From: an uncultured Lachnospiraceae bacterium
GTDB lineage: Bacteria > Bacillota > Clostridia > Lachnospirales > Lachnospiraceae
DNA: 64,000 nucleotides
Direction: 5' to 3'
NCBI GenBank assembly: GCA_944381635.1
Contig: CALWLY010000007.1
Span: 1-64,000, forward strand
Below, piece after piece: positions 26,167 to 35,259 of this stretch. Each line of letters starts with the position of its first letter. The stretch's first letter is position 1. Position numbers and translations under genes: made by a program. A model generated the notes under the pieces. The model worked only from the letters and a program-made list of their open reading frames with translations. It was not told where the DNA came from and did no database searches.

Positions 26167-26670
26167 ATGCATAATCAGCTGACGGAAAAAGATATCCAGA
26201 AGATGCAGGAAGAAATCGAATATCGGAAACTGGTAGTGAGAAAAGAAGCCCTGGAGGATGTAAAGGAAGCCAGAGCTCAGGGAGATTTAAGCGAAAACTT
26301 TGAATATTACGCAGCAAAGAAATTTAAAAATAAAAACGAAGGACGCATTCGTTATCTGGAAAGAATGATCAAAACAGCAGAAATTGTTTCAGATGAATCT
26401 GCCGAGGACGAAGTTGGACTGAACAACACAGTTACGGTGCTGTTTGAGGAGGACGGCGAAGTGGAAACCTACAAGATTGTCACAACAGTCCGCGGGGATT
26501 CCTTAAACGGACTTGTCAGCAACGAATCTCCCATAGGAAAAGCACTTCTAGGCCATAAAGTGGGAGACAGAGTTTACGTGGAAGTAAACAGCAGCTATGG
26601 TTATTATGTGGTCATTCAGTCTCTGGAGAAAACCGTGGATGACGGAAGTGACAAGCTGCGCAGCTTTTAG
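26167..26670 (+). CDS. greA: Transcription elongation factor GreA/GreB family
   Basis: This 167-residue factor rescues backtracked RNA polymerase by stimulating transcript cleavage. The N-terminal coiled coil (about 1-80) carries the catalytic tip ARAQGDLSENFEYYAAK, with the conserved Asp and Glu. The C-terminal FKBP-like domain has ESPIGKALLGHKVGDRVYVEV. It begins about 21 bp after GDPD. Several Clostridia carry more than one GreA paralogue, and this one has a slightly longer tail (SLEKTVDDGSDKLRSF), so it may not be the main GreA. Confidence 0.9.
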   Translation: MHNQLTEKDIQKMQEEIEYRKLVVRKEALEDVKEARAQGDLSENFEYYAAKKFKNKNEGRIRYLERMIKTAEIVSDESAEDEVGLNNTVTVLFEEDGEVETYKIVTTVRGDSLNGLVSNESPIGKALLGHKVGDRVYVEVNSSYGYYVVIQSLEKTVDDGSDKLRSF

Positions 26671-26761
26671 TCTGGCAGGAACTGCTGCCGGAGCTAAAAG
26701 CTGGAGGCACTGACACGCTGCAAGCGGGAATTTTCTGACTTTCCTCAGCATGTTTTACTTT

Positions 26762-28624
26762 CTAACGAAACTTCCGGCAGACTTCCAGGAAGGCCTCGCC
26801 GTATTTTTTGTATTTTACCTGGCCGACGCCGGGAACGGTGAGCATTTCCGCCTCATCTTGTGGAAGAATGAGAGCCATGGATGTGAGCGTTTTGTCAGAG
26901 AAAATAAGGTAGGGAGGAATATGCTCCTCTCTTGCAAGACGCATTCGAAGAGAGCGCAGGGCTTCGAAAATATTGCTGTCTGCGTTCGAAATTTTCTGCG
27001 TCTTTTTCAGCCGGGATTCCGGAATATCCCGTTTTTGTTCCTTGGGAACTTTCATTTTCAAAGCGGCAGGCTGCGTGTCTGTCGCTTTTTCCTGTTCGCT
27101 TTGGTTTAAAAACTGTTCGTACCAGTCCAGTCCTTTTTCGCGGATGCGCAGGATAGGATATTGATCGTCGGTGATGAAAAGATAATCTTCCAGTACAAGG
27201 AAATTGACGATCTGGCGCAGCATGATCAGGCTGTATTCCCGGCAGGAACCGTAATATCTGTTTTCATCCAGGTTAAAGCGGCGTATTTTTTCCGTGTTGG
27301 CTCCTCGCAGAGCATCCAGAATGGAAGTCATCCCAAAACGCATTCCGCTTGTGAGGATGCAGCCGATGATATTGCCCGCTGCAGCGGTGATATCTGTCTC
27401 TTCAAATTCATTCAGACAGTTGCTGCAGTTGCCGCAGTAGTTGGGACCGTATTCTCCGAAATAGCGGAGGATGTAATGGCGCAGACAGTCGTGAGTATGG
27501 CAGTAAAAAGTCATTTTTTTCAGTCTCTCCCGGTCCCGCTCCCGGATGACTTCCAGCTCTTCTTCTCCCAGCTCCTCATTTTCTCTGTCGCGCTCGATAA
27601 AAAACTGGTTGGTGATCACGTCCTGACCGCCGTAGAGGAGGATGCATTCCGCTTTTTCACCGTCTCTGCCGGCGCGTCCAGCCTCCTGATAGTAGCTTTC
27701 CATATTTTTCGGCATATTGTAGTGAAGGACAAAGCGCACATTGGATTTGTCGATTCCCATGCCAAAGGCATTGGTGGCAACCATGATGGGCGCTTCGTCG
27801 TAGGTGAAAGCTTCCTGGTTGGCAAGCCTTTCTCTGTCACTGAGGCCGGCGTGGTATCTGGTAGCCCGAAAACCGTCGGCTAAAAGCCGGTCGCACACTT
27901 CCTCCACGTTTTTTCTGGTGGCACAGTAGATAACGCCAGACTGTCCGGCGTGGGCGATAAGATAATTGACCACGTCCTTGTATTTATCTTTGGGATGGCG
28001 CACCTCAAAATACAGATTTTTACGGTCAAAACCGGTTACCGTACAAGCCGGGTCTGAAAGGCCAAGCATACAGATGATATCATCCCGGACTTCTTTGGTG
28101 GCTGTGGCGGTAAAGGCGCTGACAACAGGGCGCTTGGGCAATTTTGCAACAAACTCTGCAATTTTTAAGTAACTGGGACGGAAATCCTGCCCCCACTGCG
28201 AGACACAGTGGGCCTCGTCGATGCTGACCATATCCAGGGGTGCCTGCATGGCAAAGTCTAAAAATTCCTCGGTCAGCAGCCTCTCCGGCGCTATATAGAT
28301 AATACTGTACCGCCCGGTTTTGGCAAGCTCCAAAGCCTTGCGATACTGGTTATAGGTAAGAGAACTGTTCAGGTAAGCGGCATGCACACCCATCTGGTTC
28401 AGCGCGCTTACCTGATCTTTCATCAGGGAGATCAGCGGTGAAATCACAAGGGTGATGTGTCCCATTACAAGGGCTGGCACCTGATAGCAGATGGATTTTC
28501 CGGCGCCGGTGGGCATGATACCCAGCACGTCTCTGCCTTTTAAAATCTCATCAATCAGATATTCCTGCCCGTCTCTGAAAGAATCGTATCCATAATATTG
28601 TTTTAAAACCTCTTCTTTGGTCAT
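26762..28624 (-). CDS. recQ: ATP-dependent DNA helicase RecQ
   Basis: This is a 3'-5' DNA helicase for recombination and fork repair. From ATG 28624 it has 620 residues and full RecQ architecture. The helicase core has [14 protein letters not shown] (motif I), [16 protein letters not shown] (II with aromatic-rich loop) and FTATATKEV (III). The RQC domain has zinc ligands in [14 protein letters not shown] and CGNCSNC. A C-terminal HRDC domain follows ([20 protein letters not shown] to [13 protein letters not shown]). ATG 28624 is chosen over the upstream TTG at 28654 because AAAGGA precedes it. It converges with greA. Confidence 0.94.
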   Translation of the reverse strand: MTKEEVLKQYYGYDSFRDGQEYLIDEILKGRDVLGIMPTGAGKSICYQVPALVMGHITLVISPLISLMKDQVSALNQMGVHAAYLNSSLTYNQYRKALELAKTGRYSIIYIAPERLLTEEFLDFAMQAPLDMVSIDEAHCVSQWGQDFRPSYLKIAEFVAKLPKRPVVSAFTATATKEVRDDIICMLGLSDPACTVTGFDRKNLYFEVRHPKDKYKDVVNYLIAHAGQSGVIYCATRKNVEEVCDRLLADGFRATRYHAGLSDRERLANQEAFTYDEAPIMVATNAFGMGIDKSNVRFVLHYNMPKNMESYYQEAGRAGRDGEKAECILLYGGQDVITNQFFIERDRENEELGEEELEVIRERDRERLKKMTFYCHTHDCLRHYILRYFGEYGPNYCGNCSNCLNEFEETDITAAAGNIIGCILTSGMRFGMTSILDALRGANTEKIRRFNLDENRYYGSCREYSLIMLRQIVNFLVLEDYLFITDDQYPILRIREKGLDWYEQFLNQSEQEKATDTQPAALKMKVPKEQKRDIPESRLKKTQKISNADSNIFEALRSLRMRLAREEHIPPYLIFSDKTLTSMALILPQDEAEMLTVPGVGQVKYKKYGEAFLEVCRKFR

Positions 28625-28928
28625 GAAATTTTGTATTCCTTTCCGTACGTTCAAGTCGGTACAATGCGGTAAAACAGGTCTTTCCCCGGCACCTGCATTG
28701 AAATGATAAATGATCTGTCAAACAGAACACAGTATAACACAAATAAATAAGGTTTGATAGAGCGGCGTCACATTATATATGGAAGGAAAAGAAAACTCCG
28801 GTTGTACCGTGTGCGGAAAGGAAGTATAATGAAAATAACATTCAAGTGTTGCGTGCATGACAGAAAACGGTCTGCAGAAACAAAAAGAAAATGCTTTGTC
28901 AGCTTTTGGGAAAGGTGTGAGAGGGAAG

Positions 28929-30320
28929 ATGAAACCATTGTTTTCGCCTGGAGATAAAATAGGAATAACGGCATGCTCCAACGGGATACGGCAGCAGGAC
29001 AGACCTCAGATAGAAAAATTGTGCATGGTGCTTCGGGGGATGGGACTCATTCCGGAAGTCAGCTCCTGTTTTTATGCGGGAAGCACTGCCTACAACGGAA
29101 GCGCCAAGGACAGAGCGGATGCCCTGATGCGCTTTTATACCAGGGATTCGGTAAAAGCTATTTTTGATGTGTCAGGAGGAGACCTGGCCAATGAAATCCT
29201 TCCTTTTTTAAAGTTCGGCGTGATAAAGGAAAACCCCAAGCCTATGTTCGGATACAGCGATCTGACTTCTGTGCTGAATGGAATCGGAAACAGAACGGGA
29301 ATCACCAATTACCTTTTTCAGCTCAGAACGCTGGTGTGGGGAAACGCGCAGGAACAGCAGGAACGGTTTCAAAACACTTTTTTAAAAGGGCAAAATGATT
29401 TGTTTGAATGCAGCTGGGAGTTTTGGCAGGGAGAAACTGTGGAGGGAACCGTGGCAGGCGGCAATATCCGTTGTCTTTTGAAGCTGGCGGGAACCCCCTA
29501 TTTTCCTGACCTTAAGGATAAAGTATTGTTTCTGGAATCTCTTTCCGGAGACGAAGCCCGCATTGCCGCGTATTTTGCCCAGCTGGCTCAGATGGATGTA
29601 TTCCGTCAGGTGAAGGGATTGCTGCTTGGAACTTTCTCAGAGCTGGAGAGAGAAAACGGCATGGATGCCTTGAAAAGAATCGTCACAGAGCAGCTGGAAG
29701 GACTGGAGATTCCTATTGCTATTACAAAACAGATTGGGCATGGAGCCGACAGCCGCTGTTTAGGCCTGGGGCTGCCGGTGAACATCAGCAGAGCCGAGGA
29801 AGAAAGGGAATTCCTGCGCCGGAAAGAGGAGCAGGAGAGAAAAGAACAGGAATCAGTTTCTAAAGAAGTCAGCCATAAAGAAACAGATGAAAAACAGGCA
29901 CAGGAAACAGAAAAAGAGGAAAAGCAGATAAGCAAGGAAGCGGCCGAAGACGAGACTTTTGAACAATTTGTCACCAGAAATACTCTGACTGAAGCAGAAA
30001 TCTGCGACGATTCACTGGCTGATCAGATGGGAGAAATGGAGAAACTTTTAGAACAGCAAAGCCAGTCTCCCGCTGGTGCGGAGACATTAGTTAGTGCAGA
30101 TACGGAGACGGAAGCTTCCCCAAAAGAAGACATAGAAGGAAAGCACACAGAAAAAGAACCGGAAGAGATTACAGACTGGGATTCGGCCAAAGCGGTGCAG
30201 ATAGAGATGGCAGAATTTCTGGAGCCGGTATGGAAGCAGAAGCTGGAGCAGATCGATAAGGAACTGGAAAAATCCCAGAAAAGCATGTCCATTCATCTTG
30301 GGGAAAACAGTGAACGTTAG
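28929..30320 (+). CDS. S66-family LD-carboxypeptidase-like protein (MccF/LdcA) with long acidic C-terminal tail
   Basis: This is a Ser-His-Glu peptidase of family S66, which trims murein tetrapeptides (LdcA) or hydrolyses microcin C-like adenylates (MccF). The catalytic fold occupies about residues 1-300: PGDKIGITACSNG, the nucleophile S110 in GYSDLT, GNIRCLLKLAGT, LFLESLSGDEARI (Glu) and IGHGADSRCLGLGLPV (His). The remaining roughly 160 residues are Glu/Lys-rich, low-complexity and end in an amphipathic stretch; this tail is not part of the family. ATG 28929 has a GAGAGGGAAG RBS; the frame continues upstream to 28857. Confidence 0.87.
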   Translation: MKPLFSPGDKIGITACSNGIRQQDRPQIEKLCMVLRGMGLIPEVSSCFYAGSTAYNGSAKDRADALMRFYTRDSVKAIFDVSGGDLANEILPFLKFGVIKENPKPMFGYSDLTSVLNGIGNRTGITNYLFQLRTLVWGNAQEQQERFQNTFLKGQNDLFECSWEFWQGETVEGTVAGGNIRCLLKLAGTPYFPDLKDKVLFLESLSGDEARIAAYFAQLAQMDVFRQVKGLLLGTFSELERENGMDALKRIVTEQLEGLEIPIAITKQIGHGADSRCLGLGLPVNISRAEEEREFLRRKEEQERKEQESVSKEVSHKETDEKQAQETEKEEKQISKEAAEDETFEQFVTRNTLTEAEICDDSLADQMGEMEKLLEQQSQSPAGAETLVSADTETEASPKEDIEGKHTEKEPEEITDWDSAKAVQIEMAEFLEPVWKQKLEQIDKELEKSQKSMSIHLGENSER

Positions 30321-30545
30321 AAGGCTCGAAAATGCGGTGCATTTCCTCGCTTTACGGCTGTCGCCGTAAACCCCAAAAAAACAGCCCCCTGTCTGAAAAA
30401 TAAATTTTTCATCCTGGATAGGAATAGGTTAATGGCACAGGCGAGCCATGGAAGGCTCGAAAATGCGGTGCATTTCCTCCCTTTACGGCTGTCGCCGTAA
30501 ACCCAAAAAAAGCAGAACCCTGTCTGAAAAATGAATTTTTCATCC
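30321..30545 (+). repeat. Tandem duplication of a 94-bp intergenic unit
   Basis: Units at 30321-30414 and 30452-30545 differ at only a few bases; the period is 131 bp. Each holds the hairpin TTTACGGC-TGTC-GCCGTAAA and GAAAAAT..ATTTTTC. The second unit is flanked by the inverted repeat CGAGCCATGG (30442-30451) and CCATGGCTCG (30568-30577). Confidence 0.85.
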
Positions 30546-30562
30546 GAGGGGGCTGCTTTTTT
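30511..30562 (+). terminator. Terminator downstream of the S66 gene
   Basis: AGCAGAACCC pairs with GGGGGCTGCT, enclosing the small AAAAAT/ATTTTT hairpin, and is followed by TTTTTT. CAGCCCCCT in the first unit (about 30381-30389) could compete for the 3' arm AGGGGGCTG. Confidence 0.7.
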
Positions 30563-30636
30563 GGATTCCATGGCTCGTAGCAAAGAAATGTGGTACAAAA
30601 TTGATGAAAAAGGAGATAGGATAAAAGGAGATTATC

Positions 30637-30645
30637 TGGTATAAT
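30637..30645 (+). promoter_or_regulatory. Extended -10 promoter of the mannosidase operon
   Basis: TGGTATAAT, an extended -10 element about 105 bp before the GH38 start. No consensus -35 is visible, so an activator may be needed. Confidence 0.5.
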
Positions 30646-30750
30646 CAGGGCAGAGCGGAGTCCGGAAAAATCGGTGTGAAATGAAGAAAGCAGCACCGGG
30701 GATGATGAAGGCGGGCTCTGTATGTTTTAAGCTAATCCAAGGAGGCAGAA

Positions 30751-33700
30751 ATGGACATATTTTTGACAGAAGCGAAGCTGCAGAACAGAATCGCAGAGGT
30801 GAGCGGATATCGTTACCGTGATGTGACGGATTTGCACTCACTGGCAGTGATGGAAGAAAATTCAGGATTGCCCAATCCGGAGCTTCCAAAAGACAGAAAA
30901 GGATTTACTTCCATCAATTTGGGGGATACCTGGAAAGGCTGGGATAAATATCTCTGGCTGTCCGGAAAAGCGATGATTCCGGAAGAATGGAGAGGCCGCA
31001 GAGCGGTGGCGTTATTTGACTTCGGTAAGACCGGAGACGGCACCAATTCCGGCTTTGAATCTATGTTGTATCTGGATGGAAAGCCCTATCAGGGAGTGGA
31101 TTCCAACCATAAGGAAGTGTTTTTAAAAGAAGATAAGATCGGAAAAGAAGTGGAATTCTTCTTCCGTCTCTGGTCCGGAATGGAGGGAGGCGGACAGCCG
31201 AGAGTGCAGGAGCATAAATTCAGCCAGGCGGCGATTGCATGGCTGGATGAGGCGACAGACGATCTTTACTATATGGCAAAGACCGTTCTTGACACGGTAA
31301 AAGTGCTTCCGGAAGAAAATCCGGACAGACAGGAACTGCTGAGCTTATTAAACCGTTCCATGAATCTTTTGGACTGGTCTGTGCCCGGAAGCAGCGCTTT
31401 CTATGAAAGCGTGAAAGAGGCAGACGAGGCCTTGAATAAAGGCATCGAAAAGATGGAAAAACACAGCAAGGTTACAGTAAACTGTGTGGGACATACGCAC
31501 ATTGACGTGGCATGGCTGTGGAGACTGAAACACACAAGGGAAAAAGGTTCCCGCTCCTTCTCAACAGTAATGCGTCTGATGGAACTTTTCCCGGAATATA
31601 TTTTCCTGCAGACACAGCCTCAGATTTATCAGTATATTAAGGAGGATTTCCCGGAGCTTTACGAGGAAATCAAAGAGAGAGTAAAAGAAGGCCGCTGGGA
31701 AGTGGACGGAGCCATGTGGGTGGAAGCTGACTGCAACCTGACAAGCGGAGAATCTCTCACAAGACAGATTTTGCTGGGCAGCAAATTTATGAAGGAAGAA
31801 TTCGGAAAAGAGCCCGAATATCTGTGGCTTCCGGATGTGTTCGGTTATTCCTGGGCCCTGCCTCAGATTTTGAAAAAATCCGGAATCGACATGTTTATGA
31901 CCACAAAGATCAGCTGGAATCAGTATAACCGCATGCCTCACGATACTTTCTGGTGGAAAGGCATCGACGGCAGCGAAGTACTGACCCACTTTATCACAAC
32001 GCCGGAACCGGGCAAACCGGAAGACAGCTGGTTTTATACCTACAACGGACAGCTTCTGGCAGAGACCGTGCAGGGTGTCTGGAAAGGATACCGGGATAAG
32101 GAAGTAAACCGTGACATGCTGATTTCCTACGGATACGGAGACGGCGGCGGCGGTGTAAACCGCGATATGCTGGAATCCCGCAGAAGACTGGACAAGGTGC
32201 CGGGACTTCCTCATGTAAAAACATCCACAGCAGGAGAGTATTTCCGCAGACTGAAAGAGACGGTAAAGAACACGGATTCCTATGTGCATACCTGGGACGG
32301 CGAGCTTTATCTGGAGTTTCACAGAGGAACCTACACAAGCCAGGCGTACAATAAACGCATGAACCGCAGAATGGAAATGCTTTACCGCCAGGCGGAATGG
32401 CTGACCGTTATGGGCGCCATCTGGGCAAATGACCTGACACTGGCTAAGCAGGATAAACTGAACAAAGGCTGGGAGATGATTCTGACACACCAGTTCCATG
32501 ACATTATCCCCGGTTCTTCCATCAGACAGGTATACGAAGATTCCGTGGTAAATTATGGAAAGATGGAAAAAATCGGTGAAGAAGTAAAAGAAGACTTTGC
32601 CGCATCCTTTATGGAGAAAGAGGATGATATTTATACGGTATTTAACGACGGAGGCTGGGAGAGAGACACCCTTATCAGCCTGCCGTTTGCAGGAGGCCAT
32701 TTTGAAGATTCTCAGGGAAATGTACTTCCCATGCAGACAGAAAAAGATTATGCTTACGTGCGTGTAGGAAATCTTCCAGCGGCAGGATGGAAGCAGATTC
32801 TTGTAAAAAGCGGAGACGTTTCCGTGAAAGAGTCCTCTATTTTCTCCATCGAAGACAGAAAAATAGAGACGCCGTTTTACGTGGCAGTGTTTAACGAAGC
32901 CGGCCAGTTTACAAGACTTTTCGATAAAACCTATGGCAGAGAAGTACTGGCAGCAGGAGAGAGAGGAAACGTTCTGGAAGTATTCGAGGACAAGCCCAAT
33001 GCCTGCGATGCCTGGGATATTGATATTTTTTATCAGCAGAAACGCAAAGAGATCACGAAGATCAAAGTGATGGAATGGACACAGAAAGGACCGCTGCGCG
33101 CCTGCCTGAGACTGGTATATGAATATGGTTCTTCCACAGTAGAGCAGAACGTGATCTTCTATGCGGATGACCGCCGCATTGACTTTGAGACAAAAGTGGA
33201 TTTCCATGAACAGCACCAGCTGATCAAGGCTGCATTTCCGGTAGACATCCGCTCTACCTATGCAACCTATGACGTGCAGTACGGAAACGTAAGACGTCCC
33301 AACCACTGGAATACCAGCTGGGAGATGGCAAGATTTGAGAGCGTTGCTCACCGTTTTGTGGATCTGTCGGAGAGAAACTATGGTGTCAGCCTGTTAAACG
33401 ATTGCAAGTACGGACATGATGTTTACGGAAATACGCTTCGTCTGACGCTGTTAAAGGGAGCTACTTACCCGGACTACGCGGCAGATCAGGGCGAGCATGT
33501 GTTTACGTACTCTCTGCTTCCTCACGGCGGTGACTTTGTGGATGCCAAAGTAGTGCCCGCGGCCTTTGATCTGAACCAGCCGGCTGCCGTTTTTGCAGGA
33601 GCTGTGACAGGAGAGAGAGAAGAAGGCAGTTTCCTCACCTTTGATAACGGACAGGTAGAGCTGGATGCCATCAAGAAATCCGAAGACGGCAAATACCTGA

Positions 33701-33879
33701 TCGTGCGTTTCCATGAGTTTGCAGGAAGCCATCAGCAGGTGGAAGTAAAACCTTCCTTTGGATTCAAAAAATGGATGGAATGCGACTTGAGAGAGCGCCC
33801 GATCACACAGGAAAGTACAGAAGCTGTAAAACTGACATTGACGCCTTACGAGATAAAGACTGTGATGTTTGAAATTTAA
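30751..33879 (+). CDS. Alpha-mannosidase, glycoside hydrolase family 38
   Basis: This is a 1042-residue retaining, zinc-dependent alpha-mannosidase. After an N-terminal region of about 240 residues comes the GH38 catalytic domain: GHTHIDVAWLWRLKHTREK (His and Asp zinc ligands), MWVEADCN, and the nucleophile region LPDVFGYSWALPQ with D362. The C-terminal beta domains follow. There is no signal peptide, so it works in the cytoplasm on imported manno-oligosaccharides. RBS AAGGAGG is strong. It heads a run of glycosidase genes that includes GH125 and GH20. Confidence 0.94.
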   Translation: MDIFLTEAKLQNRIAEVSGYRYRDVTDLHSLAVMEENSGLPNPELPKDRKGFTSINLGDTWKGWDKYLWLSGKAMIPEEWRGRRAVALFDFGKTGDGTNSGFESMLYLDGKPYQGVDSNHKEVFLKEDKIGKEVEFFFRLWSGMEGGGQPRVQEHKFSQAAIAWLDEATDDLYYMAKTVLDTVKVLPEENPDRQELLSLLNRSMNLLDWSVPGSSAFYESVKEADEALNKGIEKMEKHSKVTVNCVGHTHIDVAWLWRLKHTREKGSRSFSTVMRLMELFPEYIFLQTQPQIYQYIKEDFPELYEEIKERVKEGRWEVDGAMWVEADCNLTSGESLTRQILLGSKFMKEEFGKEPEYLWLPDVFGYSWALPQILKKSGIDMFMTTKISWNQYNRMPHDTFWWKGIDGSEVLTHFITTPEPGKPEDSWFYTYNGQLLAETVQGVWKGYRDKEVNRDMLISYGYGDGGGGVNRDMLESRRRLDKVPGLPHVKTSTAGEYFRRLKETVKNTDSYVHTWDGELYLEFHRGTYTSQAYNKRMNRRMEMLYRQAEWLTVMGAIWANDLTLAKQDKLNKGWEMILTHQFHDIIPGSSIRQVYEDSVVNYGKMEKIGEEVKEDFAASFMEKEDDIYTVFNDGGWERDTLISLPFAGGHFEDSQGNVLPMQTEKDYAYVRVGNLPAAGWKQILVKSGDVSVKESSIFSIEDRKIETPFYVAVFNEAGQFTRLFDKTYGREVLAAGERGNVLEVFEDKPNACDAWDIDIFYQQKRKEITKIKVMEWTQKGPLRACLRLVYEYGSSTVEQNVIFYADDRRIDFETKVDFHEQHQLIKAAFPVDIRSTYATYDVQYGNVRRPNHWNTSWEMARFESVAHRFVDLSERNYGVSLLNDCKYGHDVYGNTLRLTLLKGATYPDYAADQGEHVFTYSLLPHGGDFVDAKVVPAAFDLNQPAAVFAGAVTGEREEGSFLTFDNGQVELDAIKKSEDGKYLIVRFHEFAGSHQQVEVKPSFGFKKWMECDLRERPITQESTEAVKLTLTPYEIKTVMFEI

Positions 33880-33922
33880 AAATCACCCGGCCGCAGGGTT
33901 AATGCGGTGAAAGGAGATAAAA

Positions 33923-35212
33923 ATGGAAAAGAAAATCACACCTTCCATGCAGAAAATGATTGACCTTGTGTCAGAAAAATTCAAAGATGACCCGAAAATG
34001 GTACAGCTGTTTATCAACTGCTTTACCAACACACTGGACAAGACAGTGGAACGCCTTGAGGACGGCGGAACCTATATCATTACCGGAGATATTCCGGCTA
34101 TGTGGTTGAGAGACTCTGTGGCACAGGTGCGTCCTTACCTGACACTGGCAGCGGAAGACCAGGAAATTTCCGATATGCTGGCAGGACTGGTAAAACGTCA
34201 GTTCTTCTGCATCAATCTGGATCCTTACGCAAACGCTTTTAACCGTGAGGAAAACGGAAACTGCTGGGAAAAAGACGAGACAGAGATGAGCGACTGGATC
34301 TGGGAGCGTAAATATGAGCTGGATTCCCTCTGCTATCCGGTACAGATGGCTTATCTGCTCTGGAAAAATACAGGCAGAACCGATCACTTTGACGAAGATT
34401 TCGTAAAAGGTGTCAGAACCATTCTGCATGTATTCCGCACCGAGCAGCACCATGAGGAGAAATCCCCTTACCGCTTCGTGCGCAGAAACTGCTATTACAC
34501 AGATACCCTGTCAAGAGACGGCAAAGGCTCTCTGGTAAAAGATGGTATCGGACTGATCTGGTCAGGTTTCCGTCCCAGCGATGACGCCTGCGAATACGGC
34601 TATCTGATTCCTTCCAACATGTTTGCCGTTGTAATCCTTGGCTATCTGGAAGAAATCATGACCAATATTTTAAACGAGCCTGAAATCGCAAAAGAGGCAG
34701 CTGCGATCCGCAGGGAAGTAAAAGAAGCCATTGACAGCATTGCCATCGTAAACAACGAATACTACGGAAAACTCTATGCTTACGAGATGGACGGTCTGGG
34801 ACGTTACAACCTGATGGACGACGCTAACGTACCGAGTCTTCTGGCTATGAGCTATTTAGGCTATGAGCCGGCAGATCCGGAAGTTGCGAAAAATACAAGA
34901 AACTTTGTATTGAGTGAAGGAAATCCTCATTATTATAAAGGAACAGCGGCAGCCGGTGTGAGCAGCCCTCACGTTCCGCCCTGCTATATCTGGCATATCG
35001 GCCTGGCAATCCAGGGACTGACAGAAGACAGTATGGAAGAGAAAAAACGTATCCTGGAAATGATGCGCGACACAGACGGCGGCACAGGAATGATGCACGA
35101 AGGCTTCCATGTGGATGATCCCACCAAATATACAAGAGAATGGTTCTCCTGGGCTAACGCAATGTTCTGCGAACTGATGATGGACTACTGCGGCGTGCGT
35201 GTAAAGAGATAA
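33923..35212 (+). CDS. Metal-independent exo-alpha-1,6-mannosidase, GH125 (formerly DUF1237)
   Basis: This 429-residue inverting glycosidase has an (alpha/alpha)6 barrel. Diagnostic family segments are TGDIPAMWLRDSVAQVRPY near the N-terminus, DPYANAFNREENG, and GLIWSGFRPSDDACEYGYLIPSN in the middle. FVLSEGNPHYYKG and TREWFSWANAMF lie near the C-terminus. No signal peptide is present. It starts 43 bp after GH38 and has a good RBS. GH38 with GH125 is a common pair for degrading alpha-mannosyl branches of N-glycans. Confidence 0.94.
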   Translation: MEKKITPSMQKMIDLVSEKFKDDPKMVQLFINCFTNTLDKTVERLEDGGTYIITGDIPAMWLRDSVAQVRPYLTLAAEDQEISDMLAGLVKRQFFCINLDPYANAFNREENGNCWEKDETEMSDWIWERKYELDSLCYPVQMAYLLWKNTGRTDHFDEDFVKGVRTILHVFRTEQHHEEKSPYRFVRRNCYYTDTLSRDGKGSLVKDGIGLIWSGFRPSDDACEYGYLIPSNMFAVVILGYLEEIMTNILNEPEIAKEAAAIRREVKEAIDSIAIVNNEYYGKLYAYEMDGLGRYNLMDDANVPSLLAMSYLGYEPADPEVAKNTRNFVLSEGNPHYYKGTAAAGVSSPHVPPCYIWHIGLAIQGLTEDSMEEKKRILEMMRDTDGGTGMMHEGFHVDDPTKYTREWFSWANAMFCELMMDYCGVRVKR

Positions 35213-35259
35213 AAAAGACAGAAAAGGAAAAGACAGAGAAGGAAAAGGAGAGTACAGAC

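Noticed and set aside
31561..33351. 596-codon open frame on the minus strand
   Set aside because: It lies wholly antisense to the GH38 gene, has no RBS and no recognisable domain; it mirrors the codon pattern of the real gene.
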